A stretch of 64,000 nt of DNA from Citrifermentans bremense (GCF_014218275.1 NZ_AP023213.1:1652001-1716000); one strand, 5' to 3'. Counted from the first letter of the stretch, positions 34,438 to 45,188 are shown. The notes: generated from the sequence alone by a model not told the origin. A program made the numbers and translations.

Positions 34438-35390
34438 TGTCGCTTCAGGTGAACCCAGTACAGGGGCAGATTCTTGATGTAGTGAAGGGGAGCGTCGCCA
34501 CGGTGACGCTCTTCCTTGCTTTCGTCTACTTCCCCGTGCTCGGCATGATCCCGGGCTTCTTCGCACCGGTGCCGGGCGCTTATTACACCCTGAAGAGCGG
34601 CAGGACGGTCGGGCTCCTGGTGCTGCTGGCGTCGTCAGCGCTCCTTCTGGCCCTGTCCGAACCCACGCTCCTGCTGGTCTACCTGCTGCAGGCCGGCGTT
34701 CTTTCGCTGGCGCTTCCCGAGTTCCTGCTCCGGCTGAAGGGTGGGGCACGCTCCGTCGTGTACTCGGTCGCCATCAACCTGGTGGTCATGCTCGCGGCCG
34801 CACTGCTCTACAGCTACGGCACGGGAATCGACCTGCAGGCCAAGGTGACCAAGGGGGTGCAGTCGAGCATCGCCCAGACCGTCCAGCTCTACCAGAAGGC
34901 GGGGGTTACCGGGGAAGAACTGAAGGCGATGCAGGGGTCGATGCAGCAGGCGGGCGAGCTGGTGCTAACCATCTACCCCGCGCTCGTCACCGTATCCCTG
35001 GCGCTGGTGGCCTGCATGAACCTCTCGGTTCTCGCCAGGATCGCCGCCAGGGTCCGCCTCCCGCTCTACGTGGGAGATTTCAAGAAGTACCGCAATCCCG
35101 AGCCGCTGGTATGGCTCCTGATTGCCTCGGGGTTCGGCATGCTGGCGCCGAGCACCCCGGTCTACCTGGTCTCGCTGAACGTGCTGATCGTGGTCGGCGC
35201 CCTCTACTCCGTGCAGGGATTCGCCGTTGTCAGCCACTACTTCCGCAGGTTCCAGGTCCCGATGTTCATCAGGCTTTTGTCCGCCCTGCTCCTGGTCCTC
35301 CAACCCTTCATGGTGCTGGTGGTCGCGGTGCTGGGTGTCTTCGATCTCTGGGGCGATTTCAGATCCCCCAAAAAACAGGAAAACCTGTAA
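34437..35390 (+). CDS. DUF2232 (YybS-like) membrane protein
   Basis: A 317-residue protein with about eight hydrophobic segments and few polar loops, the DUF2232/YybS pattern. It is typically found between rpsR and rplI, exactly as here. Function is not established; it may be a substrate-binding membrane component of an ECF-like transporter. The GTG start at 34437 overlaps the rpsR stop by one base, so translation is probably coupled. Confidence 0.85.
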   Translation: MSLQVNPVQGQILDVVKGSVATVTLFLAFVYFPVLGMIPGFFAPVPGAYYTLKSGRTVGLLVLLASSALLLALSEPTLLLVYLLQAGVLSLALPEFLLRLKGGARSVVYSVAINLVVMLAAALLYSYGTGIDLQAKVTKGVQSSIAQTVQLYQKAGVTGEELKAMQGSMQQAGELVLTIYPALVTVSLALVACMNLSVLARIAARVRLPLYVGDFKKYRNPEPLVWLLIASGFGMLAPSTPVYLVSLNVLIVVGALYSVQGFAVVSHYFRRFQVPMFIRLLSALLLVLQPFMVLVVAVLGVFDLWGDFRSPKKQENL

Positions 35391-35413
35391 ATAACCAGGC
35401 TAGGAGGCATCAC

Positions 35414-35857
35414 ATGAAGGTCATTCTCAAGGAAAACGTAGACAACCTCGGCCACATCGGCGACATCGTGAAGGTAGCACCCGGCTACGCCCGCAACTTC
35501 CTGCTCCCCAAAGGGTTCGCCATCGAGGCTACCGAGAAGAACGCGAAAGCGCTCGACCACGCCAAGCGTCACCTCGAATACAAGAAGAACAAGGTGCTCG
35601 AGGCAGCGAAACAGCTCGCCGCCAAGATCGAAGGTCTCTCCCTTTCCCTGGCTCATCAGGCAGGCGCAGACGACAGGCTCTTCGGCGCCGTCACCAACAT
35701 GGAACTGGCTGAGCAGCTCAAGGCAAACGGTATCGAAATTGACCGCAAGCGCATCGTCCTCGCCGAGCCGATCAAGCAGCTGGGCGAGTTCACCGCCACC
35801 GTCAAGATCCACCCGGAAGTGAGCGCAACCCTGAAAGTGGCCGTTACCAAGGCCTAA
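35414..35857 (+). CDS. rplI: 50S ribosomal protein L9
   Basis: A 147-residue L9. The N-terminal domain MKVILKENVDNLGHIGDIVK followed by PGYARNFLLPKGFA, a connecting helix and a C-terminal RNA-binding domain (RLFGAVTNMELAEQL ... VTKA) are complete. The ATG at 35414 follows TAGGAGG. It ends the S6 operon and is followed by a terminator. Confidence 0.97.
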   Translation: MKVILKENVDNLGHIGDIVKVAPGYARNFLLPKGFAIEATEKNAKALDHAKRHLEYKKNKVLEAAKQLAAKIEGLSLSLAHQAGADDRLFGAVTNMELAEQLKANGIEIDRKRIVLAEPIKQLGEFTATVKIHPEVSATLKVAVTKA

Positions 35858-35895
35858 GCGCGATCTGAGCTTTTAACAGCTTGCCGGCATCATCG

Positions 35896-35930
35896 AAAGG
35901 GCCGCCCTCCAAAGGAGAGCGGCCCTTTTT
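35896..35930 (+). terminator. Intrinsic terminator after rplI
   Basis: AAAGGGCCGC pairs with GCGGCCCTTT around a CCTCCAAAGGAGA centre, followed by TTTTT. Confidence 0.85.
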
Positions 35931-35961
35931 GTTAACCGGCAGCCGCAAACGGAGCTAGACC

Positions 35962-36342
35962 ATGGAAATAGGAAGGTTCCACAAGAAGGACATCGCAAAG
36001 AGGCAGCTTCAGACTGCGCTCGAGCTTTTTTTTGCCGGAGGCGACCTGTTCAGCGTCGTCACGCTGGCGGCGGCTGCGGAGGAGATGCTGGGCGAGTTGT
36101 TGCGCCAAGAGAGTGGGGGAGGCGGAGGAGTATTCAGGTCGGTGCTGCACCTTTTCACCAGCCGCAAAGGTGAGCCTGTCTCTTCAGGAACGCTCAAGGA
36201 AAGCGAATGCTACCTGCACATGGACCCGCGCCAGGAAGCGGTGTTTCTTCTGGGACGCTGCATCGACGACTACCGTGCACTCGAGGGGGATGCGACCGAG
36301 GAGATGCTCCGCTTCGACAGGGAAATCCGGGGAGAGGGGTAG
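35962..36342 (+). CDS. Small helical protein, HEPN-like pattern
   Basis: A 126-residue cytoplasmic protein. It opens with KKDIAKRQLQTALELFFAGG, followed by DLFSVVTLAAAAEEMLGELL, a helix pair seen in many short proteobacterial proteins resembling HEPN domains. A Gly-rich patch and a C-terminal helix with AVFLLGRCIDDYRAL follow. No catalytic RxxxxH of the HEPN ribonucleases is visible, so a nuclease role is not claimed. The ATG at 35962 follows GGAGCTAG. It is a single gene after the L9 terminator. Confidence 0.6.
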   Translation: MEIGRFHKKDIAKRQLQTALELFFAGGDLFSVVTLAAAAEEMLGELLRQESGGGGGVFRSVLHLFTSRKGEPVSSGTLKESECYLHMDPRQEAVFLLGRCIDDYRALEGDATEEMLRFDREIRGEG

Positions 36343-36397
36343 GGAGGGGTTGAGACCGCTGCCAGCGGCATGGCCACCGGCGGCGGGGTGACGGCGC

Positions 36398-37174
36398 TTA
36401 CTTCAGGTTCGCGTCCTGGATCAGGACGGTGTAGCGGTAGCCGGATCCGAAGTCGAGGTTGTTGTACAGGGTCCCGGTGGCGGTGACGATGTCGCCTTCC
36501 TTGGGTACCTGCTTGGAGGTTATCACCAGCTCGTCCGTCTTCTTTTTCTTGGAGCCGGTGCCGTCCTGGATGTGGATCCAGTTCTTCTTCATGATGCGCT
36601 CGGCGACCTTGGTCACCCGCCCACGCACCACCACCTGTTTTTTCTCAAGTTTTCCCTTCCTGGCATGGATCTCGGCGACGGTGTAGGCGTTGGCGCCGTT
36701 GGCCTTGGCCACCTTCTCGTTCTTTTTGGCCGCGGCCTTCGCAGGCTTCGCCTGCTTGGTGGGCTGCTGTGCCGCGGGCGCAGGCTGTGCGCCAGGCATC
36801 CCCTGGTGCGCCATCTTCACCGCGGAGTCGCTGAGATGGATCCTCTGGTTGGCGACGCCGGCCGAGAAGACGACCTTGTCGAACTTCCGGTTCCGCCCCT
36901 TGCTGGTGAAATTTTTCATCTCGAACCCGGGGACCAGGGAGAGCTCATGTCCGACCTTCACCTTGGTGAGGGGGATGGCGACCCACACTTTTCCCGGCCC
37001 GTTTTGCAGCAGCACATAGGTGTAGCCGCCGCCGTCCATGGTCTCGAGGACCTTGCCGGAGAGCTGGACCTCCTTGGGCTGTGCAGGCGCGGGGGAGCCG
37101 GCAGCCTGTACCTGTTGCGCGGTAAGTACCGCAATAACTACGAGCAAGAGGAGTTGCTTCAGTAGATGGTTCAT
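36398..37174 (-). CDS. Exported protein with two OB-fold-like domains (NrfJ-like)
   Basis: A 258-residue protein with a signal peptide (about residues 1-24). Residues 30-110 form one beta domain (QLSGKVLETMDGGGYTYVLL ... VWVAIP). An Ala/Lys/Gln linker follows, then a second OB-fold (KQVVVRGRVTKVAERIMKKN ... WIHIQDGTG ... GDIVTATGTLY). The tandem resembles periplasmic OB-fold proteins near c-type cytochrome genes (NrfJ type); there are no cytochrome genes here. Function is unknown. The gene stands alone. Confidence 0.65.
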   Translation of the reverse strand: MNHLLKQLLLLVVIAVLTAQQVQAAGSPAPAQPKEVQLSGKVLETMDGGGYTYVLLQNGPGKVWVAIPLTKVKVGHELSLVPGFEMKNFTSKGRNRKFDKVVFSAGVANQRIHLSDSAVKMAHQGMPGAQPAPAAQQPTKQAKPAKAAAKKNEKVAKANGANAYTVAEIHARKGKLEKKQVVVRGRVTKVAERIMKKNWIHIQDGTGSKKKKTDELVITSKQVPKEGDIVTATGTLYNNLDFGSGYRYTVLIQDANLK

Positions 37175-37477
37175 GTCATTGACTTCCTTGGAAGGTTCTT
37201 TGCTCAGGGCTGACTACTTTTTCGCGCCTGATTGACAAGTGTTTTATGCCAGCCTTGCACCCGAAGACAGCACAGTTCCCGGTACTGCGTCCAACTGGAC
37301 GAAGTTTCCAAAGCTGAGTCCGAAGCTTGCGCAGGTTGATTCTCCCGCTATATTTGTGTTGGCAAATTTAAAATAATCTAATTTGCAGCCGCGGCAGAGG
37401 ACAACGAGCGATGGGCTAGCGGGCGCCGGTGCAGCGTGGAGTCGACAGAAAAGGCGCCGGTGCCAGAGGGGGCATGA
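37175..37477 (+). other. Divergent intergenic region
   Basis: No gene is seen. A short inverted repeat GCAAATT (37362-37368) and AATTTGC (37380-37386) sits in an AT-rich patch about 100 bases upstream of the hydrolase gene and may be a regulator site or part of its promoter. Confidence 0.35.
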
Positions 37478-38347
37478 ATGAACAAGAGAGTGGGTGTGCT
37501 GTTGGTGCATGGGCTGGGGGCTGTATCCGACGACTTCGCGCACGACACCGTGTATGAACTGCGGGAGCGGATCGCCGGGCGCGGGCTGAACCGCGACGAG
37601 ATTGCCTGGCAATCGGTCTTCTGGAACCCGCTGCTCTCCGCCAAGGAGAACCGCCTCTGGGTGGACCTCTGTGCGGACAACGAACTCAACTGGGCCAAGT
37701 TGCGCAAGTTCTTCATCAACACCTTCGGCACCCTTACCGCCTACGAATCAGCGAAAGAGCAGCCGGATTCGCTGTATCAAAGGATCCACGGGGTGGTGCA
37801 CGACTCGATCAAGGAACTGCGCGCAAGCCTCGGCGCCGACCGGCCGCTATTGGTGATCGCCCATTCCCTTGGTTCCGTGATCATGTCCAACTACATCTGG
37901 GACCGCCAAAAAGGAAAAGATGAGGAGCGCTACGGTGCTTCCCCCTTCGAAAGGATGGAGACGCTGGCCGGGATGATCACCCTGGGAAGCAACATCCCGA
38001 TGATGACGGTGGCCCTGGACCAGGTCGAGGCGATAGAGTTTCCCCCCGCCTCGCTTGCCGAGGAATACCGGGAAAAGGCGAAATGGCTGAACCTTTACGA
38101 CTCCGACGACGTCCTCGGATGGCCCCTGAAGCCGCTCAGCCCCAGCTACGCAAAGGCGGTGAGCGAGGACATCGAGGTGAGCGTCGGGAACATCCTGACC
38201 GCATGGAACCCTACCAGTCACGCTACCTACTGGACCGACGACAGCGTCATCAAGCCGACCTTGTACCTTTTGGGGTCGCTTCTCGAGGCGCCGATGCGGA
38301 AGGTGCCCGTTGAGGAACAGCAGTCCATGATGGGCTACCCGGATTGA
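37478..38347 (+). CDS. Alpha/beta hydrolase (lipase/esterase-like)
   Basis: A 289-residue protein. VGVLLVHGLG supplies the oxyanion-hole HG motif and VIAHSLGSVIMSNY the nucleophile elbow (G/A-H-S-L-G). An Asp in NLYDSDDVLGWPL and the His in NPTSHATYW complete a plausible catalytic triad. There is no signal peptide, so it is cytoplasmic. The substrate is not readable. It shares a bidirectional terminator with the convergent ilvC gene. Confidence 0.78.
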   Translation: MNKRVGVLLVHGLGAVSDDFAHDTVYELRERIAGRGLNRDEIAWQSVFWNPLLSAKENRLWVDLCADNELNWAKLRKFFINTFGTLTAYESAKEQPDSLYQRIHGVVHDSIKELRASLGADRPLLVIAHSLGSVIMSNYIWDRQKGKDEERYGASPFERMETLAGMITLGSNIPMMTVALDQVEAIEFPPASLAEEYREKAKWLNLYDSDDVLGWPLKPLSPSYAKAVSEDIEVSVGNILTAWNPTSHATYWTDDSVIKPTLYLLGSLLEAPMRKVPVEEQQSMMGYPD

Positions 38348-38369
38348 CCCTGCTGCAATTTAAGTACGA

Positions 38370-38408
38370 AAAAAGGCGCTTCCCTGCTGCGAGGGAAGCG
38401 CCTTTTTT
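38370..38408 (+). terminator. Bidirectional terminator between hydrolase and ilvC
   Basis: AAAAAGGCGCTTCCCT pairs with AGGGAAGCGCCTTTTTT. A and T tracts flank both sides, so it can serve both converging genes. Confidence 0.88.
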
Positions 38409-38430
38409 GTCGTCTGCCGGCAGTATGAGA

Positions 38431-39903
38431 CTACACGATCTTCTGCATACCTTTCATGGCGGCGCGCAGCTCGGCGCCGACTTCCTCGACCAGGTGGCTG
38501 CGGATCTCGGCGTTGACCGCGACGAGGAGCTGGTTATCCACGCTGTTGTCGTTTACCGAAAGCCCCTTGCCGATCACGTCAGTGCCGACCTTGGACATGA
38601 AGTCCTTGAGCAGGGGCACGCAGGCGTGGGAGAAGAGGTAGCAGCCGTACTCGGCGGTGTCGGAGATGACGCGGTTCATCTCGTACAGCTTCTTTCTGGC
38701 GATGGTGTTGGCGATGAGCGGGGTCTCGTGCAGCGACTCGTAGTAGGCGCTCTCCGGCTCGATCCCGGTCTGCACCATGGTCTCGAAGGCGAGCTCCACG
38801 CCGGCTTTGACCATGGCGACCATGAGGATCGCCTTGTCGAAATACTCCTGCTCCGAGATCTCGCCGGCGGCCTCGGTCTTCTCGAACGCGGTCTGGCCGG
38901 TCTGCTCACGCCAGGTGAGGAGCTTCACGTCGTCGTTGGCCCAGTCCTCCATCATGGTGCGGGAGAACTCGCCGCTCATGATGTCGTCCATGTGCTTTTG
39001 GAACAGCGGGCGCATGATGTCTTTGAGCTCGTCGGCCAGCTTGAAGGCCACGAGTTTCGCCGGGTTGGAGAGGCGATCCATCATGTTGGTGATGCCGCCG
39101 TGCTTGAGCGCCTCGGTGATGGTTTCCCAGCCGTACTGGATCAGCTTGACGGCGTAGGGAGCGTCGATGCCGTTTTGGGTCATCTTGTCGAAGCAAAGAA
39201 GGGCGCCCGCCTGCAGCATGCCGCAGAGGATGGTCTGCTCGCCCATCAGGTCCGATTTGACCTCGGCGACGAAGGAGGACTCAAGGACACCTGCGCGGTC
39301 GCCCCCCTGCGCGGAGGCGATCGCCTTGGCGATTTCGAGGCCGTCGCTGTTGGGGTCGTTCTCGCCATGCACGGCGATCAGGGTCGGGACGCCGAAGCCG
39401 CGCTTGTACTCGGCGCGCACCTCGGAGCCGGGGCATTTCGGCGCCACCATGATCACGGTCAGGTCCTTGCGGATCTGGGTCCCTTCCTCGACGATGTTGA
39501 AGCCGTGGGCGTAGCTGAACACGGCGCCCTGCTTCATGAAGGGAATTACGGTCGCTACCACGTTGCTGTGCTGCTTGTCAGGGGCGAGGTTCATGACGAT
39601 GTCGGCGGTGGGGAGGAGTTCCTCGTAGGAGCCAACCTTGAACCCGTTCTCGGAGGCGTTCAGGTAGGACTGGCGCTTCTGCTCGATCGCTTCCTTTCTC
39701 AGGGTGTAGGAGACGTCCAGCCCGCTGTCGCGCATGTTGAGCCCCTGGTTGAGCCCCTGGGCGCCGCAGCCGACGATGACGATCTTCTTCCCTTTGACGT
39801 ACTCGCAGCCATTGGCGAACTCGGAGGCCTCCATGAAACGGCAGGTGCCCAGTTCCTGGAGTTGGCGGCGCAAAGGCAGGGTGTTGAAATAGTTCTCTCC
39901 CAT
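38431..39903 (-). CDS. ilvC: Ketol-acid reductoisomerase, class II (long form)
   Basis: A 490-residue enzyme, the second common step of Val/Ile synthesis. The Rossmann loop is [13 protein letters not shown] and Mg-ligand regions include [15 protein letters not shown]. The length (about 490 against 330-340 for class I) and a duplicated C-terminal knotted domain identify class II, the enterobacterial and plant type. The ATG at 39903 follows CAGGAGG. The gene is divergent from ilvY, as in E. coli, and lies away from the ilvD-ilvB-ilvN genes at 49-53 kb. Confidence 0.95.
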   Translation of the reverse strand: MGENYFNTLPLRRQLQELGTCRFMEASEFANGCEYVKGKKIVIVGCGAQGLNQGLNMRDSGLDVSYTLRKEAIEQKRQSYLNASENGFKVGSYEELLPTADIVMNLAPDKQHSNVVATVIPFMKQGAVFSYAHGFNIVEEGTQIRKDLTVIMVAPKCPGSEVRAEYKRGFGVPTLIAVHGENDPNSDGLEIAKAIASAQGGDRAGVLESSFVAEVKSDLMGEQTILCGMLQAGALLCFDKMTQNGIDAPYAVKLIQYGWETITEALKHGGITNMMDRLSNPAKLVAFKLADELKDIMRPLFQKHMDDIMSGEFSRTMMEDWANDDVKLLTWREQTGQTAFEKTEAAGEISEQEYFDKAILMVAMVKAGVELAFETMVQTGIEPESAYYESLHETPLIANTIARKKLYEMNRVISDTAEYGCYLFSHACVPLLKDFMSKVGTDVIGKGLSVNDNSVDNQLLVAVNAEIRSHLVEEVGAELRAAMKGMQKIV

Positions 39904-40041
39904 CGTAATCCTCCTGAATCTATGTTGTGGTGTGGTTACAAATCTGAAAGTGTGCCGACTGTATACTAAATTTCACATTGCGTAAATTGAATTATTGTGC
40001 ATATTGTATTGCGCCCAGCGCAACAAGGAAAGAGGAGAACC
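39904..40041 (+). promoter_or_regulatory. ilvC-ilvY intergenic operator region
   Basis: Two ATTGCG copies at 39977 and 40008, 31 bases (three helical turns) apart, lie in an AT-rich stretch with further ATTG repeats. This is the place where IlvY binds in E. coli to activate ilvC in response to acetolactate. Assignment of these exact repeats as IlvY sites is inference. Confidence 0.5.
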
Positions 40042-40932
40042 ATGGACCTGAGGGAACTGGAAGTATTTCTCACCGTCGCCGAGACCCTGCACTTTGGTCG
40101 CGCGAGCCAGGCCTGCAACCTGAGCCCGTCGGCTCTGACCAGGACCATCCAGCGCATGGAGGAGCAGTTAGAGCAGCCGCTGTTTCTGCGCGACAACCGG
40201 ACCGTCACCCTTTCGCCCGCCGGTGAGCGGCTGAAGAGTTACGCCCGGCTCTGCCTGCAGGAGTGGCAGAATTTCCGTGCCTCCATCAGGAACGAGCAGT
40301 CGGTGGCGGGAACGCTGTCTATATACGCGTCGATCACCGCCGTCTACGGTTTGCTACCCGAACTGCTGGAGTCCTACCGGGAAAGGTACCCGGAGGTCCA
40401 GCTGGAATTGAGGACGGGGGCGGCCGAGCAGGCGGTGGCGCAGGTGCAAAACGGCGAGATCGACCTTGCCGTCGCCGCGCTCCCCGAGCGGCACAGCGCG
40501 AACCTGGAATTTCTCCCCATCGTAACCATCCCGCTCATCTTCATCGCGCCGCGCCACACCGCCGCCGCGGACGTTCCGCAGGAAGGGGGCGAGCTCGACC
40601 TCTCCCGAGCCCCGCTGGTGCTGCCGCAGACCGGGCTTTCCCGCAGAAGGCTAGACCTCTGGCTCAAGGAGCACCGCATCACCCCCAACATCACCTCCGA
40701 GGTCTCCGGCAACGAGGCGATCATTGCCATGGTAAGGCTTGGCTGCGGGGTCGGCATCGTGCCGCAACTGGTCTGGGAGCGAAGCCCCTTCAGGGATGAG
40801 GTGGCGGTGCTGGATAAGGCTCCATGCCTGAAGCCTTACGAGGTGGGGCTTTGCTGTGGCAGGCGCAACCTGCAGCGACCCAGCGTCAAGGCGTTCTGGC
40901 AGCTGGCGGAGGATCGCTCGTTGAAGCCGTGA
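40042..40932 (+). CDS. ilvY: LysR-type activator IlvY
   Basis: A 296-residue LysR regulator. The N-terminal helix-turn-helix (DLRELEVFLTVAETLHFGRA, then SQACNLSPSALTRTIQRMEE) and the inducer-binding domain beginning GTLSIYASITAVYGLLPELL match IlvY closely. The ATG at 40042 has AGAGGAGA upstream; the earlier start at 39997 is unsupported. The divergent position next to class II ilvC supports the name. In E. coli it activates ilvC with acetolactate or acetohydroxybutyrate as inducer. Confidence 0.9.
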   Translation: MDLRELEVFLTVAETLHFGRASQACNLSPSALTRTIQRMEEQLEQPLFLRDNRTVTLSPAGERLKSYARLCLQEWQNFRASIRNEQSVAGTLSIYASITAVYGLLPELLESYRERYPEVQLELRTGAAEQAVAQVQNGEIDLAVAALPERHSANLEFLPIVTIPLIFIAPRHTAAADVPQEGGELDLSRAPLVLPQTGLSRRRLDLWLKEHRITPNITSEVSGNEAIIAMVRLGCGVGIVPQLVWERSPFRDEVAVLDKAPCLKPYEVGLCCGRRNLQRPSVKAFWQLAEDRSLKP

Positions 40933-40970
40933 CAAATTTGCCAATGAGACACTGATCCAGTCGATGAAAG

Positions 40971-41201
40971 CACTCACCACAGAATAACACAGAGGAATCA
41001 CAGAGGAATCACAGAGGAATCACAGAGGAATCACAGAGGAATCACAGAGGAAGGCAAAGCTGAAAACAAAAGGTCAAGGCAGAGGTTACACAGGATCTAG
41101 GAGGTTGCACAGAGCCAAAGACCTCTGGTTATGCCAGTAAAGCCTTTTGCTTTTGCCGTTCCTCAGATTTTCCTCTGTGTACCTCTGTGTCCACTGTGGT
41201 G
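40971..41201 (+). repeat. CACAGAGG repeat element with tandem units and inverted end
   Basis: Six near-identical 11-bp units CACAGAGGAAT run from 40988 to 41053. The left flank CACCACAG (about 40975) is complementary to CTGTGGTG near 41194, and CCTCTGTGT copies at 41172-41190 complement the units. The whole forms an imperfect long inverted repeat between ilvY and rpsB, a widespread class of intergenic repeat. Confidence 0.7.
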
Positions 41202-41228
41202 AAGGGTTTGTGTTGGGTACAAATGCCC

Positions 41229-41257
41229 TTGCCAATCATATGGCGCTGTGCTATATA
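41229..41257 (+). promoter_or_regulatory. Sigma-70-type promoter for rpsB
   Basis: TTGCCA at 41229-41234, a 17-base spacer and TATATA at 41252-41257. About 100 bases of leader follow before rpsB. Confidence 0.6.
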
Positions 41258-41292
41258 AGTTCGCTGTTTAAAATTCGCACGCCCCCTAATCA

Positions 41293-41328
41293 GTGCCGGC
41301 GGTGCCCGCCAAGCGGGTTCCGGCATTT
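41293..41328 (+). promoter_or_regulatory. Structured rpsB leader hairpin
   Basis: AGTGCCGG and CCGGCATT enclose an inner CCCGC/GCGGG stem in the short leader ahead of rpsB. This is a candidate autoregulatory S2-binding site; that role is inference from position. Confidence 0.4.
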
Positions 41329-41364
41329 CAGGTGGCGGAGGGAAAACCAAAAAGGAGAAACACC

Positions 41365-42132
41365 ATGTCGAACATCACCATGAAAGAACTGCTGGAAGCC
41401 GGTGTCCACTTCGGTCACCAAACCAAGAGATGGAACCCGAAAATGAAACCGTACATCTTCGGCGCTCGTAACGGGATCTACATCATCGACCTGCAGAAGA
41501 CCGTAAGGCTCTTCAAAAACGCTTACAGCTTCGTCACCGACGCAGCCCAGGCAGGCGAGACCGTTCTCTTCGTCGGCACCAAGAAGCAGGCACAGGACTC
41601 CGTGGCGGAAGAGGCACAGCGCTGCGGGCAGTTCTACGTCAACGACCGCTGGCTGGGCGGCATGCTCACCAACTTCGCTACCGTGAAGCAGTCCATCGAC
41701 CGTCTCAAGCGTCTGGACGCCATGATTGCTGACGGCACCATCGAGGCTTACACCAAGAAAGAGCAGTTGAAGCTTGCCAAGGAGCGCGAGAAGCTGGAGA
41801 AGACCCTGGGCGGCATCAAGGGCATGGGCAAAACCCCGGGCGTGCTGTTCGTAGTCGACCCGAAAAACGAAGAAATCGCAGTCAGCGAAGCTAAGAAACT
41901 GGGGATCCCGGTCGTCGCCATCGTCGACACCAACTGCGACCCGGACGACATCAACTACGTCATCCCGGGCAACGACGACGCTATCCGCGCCATCCGCCTT
42001 TTGACCAGCAAGATGGCTGACGCCGTCCTCGAAGGCGCTCAGGCAAGGAACGCACGCCTGCAGACCGGTGCCGAGGAAGAGTTCTCCACCGAGGGCGAAG
42101 AAGTCGTGGAAGAAACTCCGGCCGAGGCCTAA
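41365..42132 (+). CDS. rpsB: 30S ribosomal protein S2
   Basis: A 255-residue S2 from the ATG at 41365 after AAAGGAGA; the upstream in-frame start is not supported. The core [20 protein letters not shown], then [26 protein letters not shown] and DTNCDPD is typical, with an acidic tail. It heads rpsB-tsf-pyrH-frr. Confidence 0.97.
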   Translation: MSNITMKELLEAGVHFGHQTKRWNPKMKPYIFGARNGIYIIDLQKTVRLFKNAYSFVTDAAQAGETVLFVGTKKQAQDSVAEEAQRCGQFYVNDRWLGGMLTNFATVKQSIDRLKRLDAMIADGTIEAYTKKEQLKLAKEREKLEKTLGGIKGMGKTPGVLFVVDPKNEEIAVSEAKKLGIPVVAIVDTNCDPDDINYVIPGNDDAIRAIRLLTSKMADAVLEGAQARNARLQTGAEEEFSTEGEEVVEETPAEA

Positions 42133-42190
42133 TCGGCTCCGCCGCTTCCAGCGGCAACTGCAATAGTATCAACAACAACATATTAGAAGT

Positions 42191-42208
42191 CCGCGCCCAC
42201 GGGCGCGG
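42191..42208 (+). other. GC-rich hairpin between rpsB and tsf
   Basis: CCGCGCCC and GGGCGCGG form a tight stem 19 bases upstream of tsf, without a T-run. It may lower tsf expression relative to rpsB or protect the rpsB mRNA end. Confidence 0.5.
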
Positions 42209-42226
42209 GCGACTGTGGAGGATAAC

Positions 42227-42877
42227 GTGAGCATTACAGCGGCACAGGTAAACGAACTCAGAAAAGCAACTGGCGCGGGCCTCATGGACTGCAAGAAGGC
42301 GCTGACCGAAACCGGCGGCGATCACGAGAAGGCGATCGACTACCTGCGTACCAAGGGTCTGGCAGCCGCCTCCAAGAAGGCAGGCCGTGCGGCCACCGAA
42401 GGTCTCGTCGGCTCCTACATTCACGCCGGCGGCAAGATCGGCGTCCTGGTGGAAGTCAACTGCGAGACCGACTTCGTCGCCAAGAACGACAATTTCCAGA
42501 CCTTCGTGAAGGACATCGCGATGCACATCGCTGCGGCTTCCCCGCTCTACGTGCGTCGTGAAGAAGTGCCGGCGGAGCTGATCGAGCGCGAGAAGGCGAT
42601 CTACCGCGAGAAGGCGAAGGAAAGCGGCAAGCCCGCAGCCATCATCGAGAAGATCCTCGACGGCCAGATCAACAAGTTCTTCGCCGACATCTGCCTCCTC
42701 GAGCAGACCTACGTGAAGGACCCGGACAAGACCATCCAGACCTTCCTCAACGAGACCATCGCCTCCATCGGCGAGAACATGAGCATCCGCCGCTTCGCCA
42801 AGTTCGTCCTGGGCGAGGGGCTTGCCAAGAAAGAAAGCGACTTCGCGGCCGAGGTCGCCGCGGCAGCCGGCCAGTAA
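42227..42877 (+). CDS. tsf: Elongation factor Ts
   Basis: A 216-residue short-form EF-Ts, the nucleotide exchange factor of EF-Tu. The N-terminal UBA-like part [19 protein letters not shown] and the core [13 protein letters not shown] are diagnostic. GTG start at 42227, six bases after TGGAGGA; a second GTG at 42215 lies within the ribosome-binding site and is rejected. A terminator follows. Confidence 0.96.
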   Translation: MSITAAQVNELRKATGAGLMDCKKALTETGGDHEKAIDYLRTKGLAAASKKAGRAATEGLVGSYIHAGGKIGVLVEVNCETDFVAKNDNFQTFVKDIAMHIAAASPLYVRREEVPAELIEREKAIYREKAKESGKPAAIIEKILDGQINKFFADICLLEQTYVKDPDKTIQTFLNETIASIGENMSIRRFAKFVLGEGLAKKESDFAAEVAAAAGQ

Positions 42878-42885
42878 GACGTCCC

Positions 42886-42924
42886 AAAAGAGCCGGCCAT
42901 GAGACCATGGGCGGCTCTTTTTTT
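42886..42924 (+). terminator. Intrinsic terminator after tsf
   Basis: AAAAGAGCCG pairs with CGGCTCTTTT around a CCATG/CATGG inner stem, ending in seven T. Confidence 0.85.
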
Positions 42925-42973
42925 ATCTGCAAGATGGCCGGTGCCCCGGCACCGTCCGTTTTCCCCGCTATAA

Positions 42974-43774
<801 letters not shown>

Positions 43775-43775
43775 C

Positions 43776-44333
43776 ATGGTAAAGGATGTCATCTCCAACA
43801 TGAACGTCCACATGGGCAAATCCATAGAATCCCTCCGGAAGGAGTACCAGAAGGTGCGCACCGGCCGCGCCAGCACCTCCCTTTTGGACGATATCAAGGT
43901 CGACAGCTACGGCACGCTCTCGCCGCTGAACCAGGTCGCGACCCTCGCCATCCCCGAGGCGCGCACCATAACCATCCAGCCCTGGGACTCGAAGATGATC
44001 GCCCCCATCGAGAAGGCGATCATGAACTCCAACCTGGGGCTCAACCCGGCCAACGACGGCAAGCTGATCCGCCTGACCCTCCCCCCCCTCACCGAGGAGA
44101 GGCGCAAGGACATCGTGAAGCAGTTGAAGCGCGACGCCGAGGACGCCAAGGTCGCCCTCAGGAATATCCGCCGCGACGCCATCGACCAGCTGAAGAAGCT
44201 GGAGAAGGACAAATCCATCTCCGAGGACGAGCTGAAGCGCGCCGAGAAGGAAGTGCAGGACTCCACCAACAACCACGTCGCCAAGGTGGACGAGGTTCTG
44301 CTCCACAAGGAAAAAGAGGTCATGGAGGTCTAG
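43776..44333 (+). CDS. frr: Ribosome recycling factor
   Basis: A 185-residue RRF, which with EF-G splits post-termination ribosomes. Features: [37 protein letters not shown], and the long C-terminal helix with [20 protein letters not shown]. Same strand and tight spacing with pyrH. Confidence 0.97.
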   Translation: MVKDVISNMNVHMGKSIESLRKEYQKVRTGRASTSLLDDIKVDSYGTLSPLNQVATLAIPEARTITIQPWDSKMIAPIEKAIMNSNLGLNPANDGKLIRLTLPPLTEERRKDIVKQLKRDAEDAKVALRNIRRDAIDQLKKLEKDKSISEDELKRAEKEVQDSTNNHVAKVDEVLLHKEKEVMEV

Positions 44334-44398
44334 CGGCCCGTGCGCAGGGGGGATCTCCCCCCCTGCCAGCCCTGCGGCCCCTCTCCATTTTTGCGCAA

Positions 44399-44426
44399 AC
44401 CCCCGACCCACCGGGGATTTTTTGTT
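44399..44426 (+). terminator. Hairpin with T-run between frr and uppS
   Basis: CCCC and GGGG flank GACCCACC and are followed by ATTTTTTG, a short-stem attenuator or weak terminator immediately ahead of uppS. Confidence 0.5.
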
Positions 44427-44438
44427 TTCAGGATGGTC

Positions 44439-45188
<750 letters not shown>

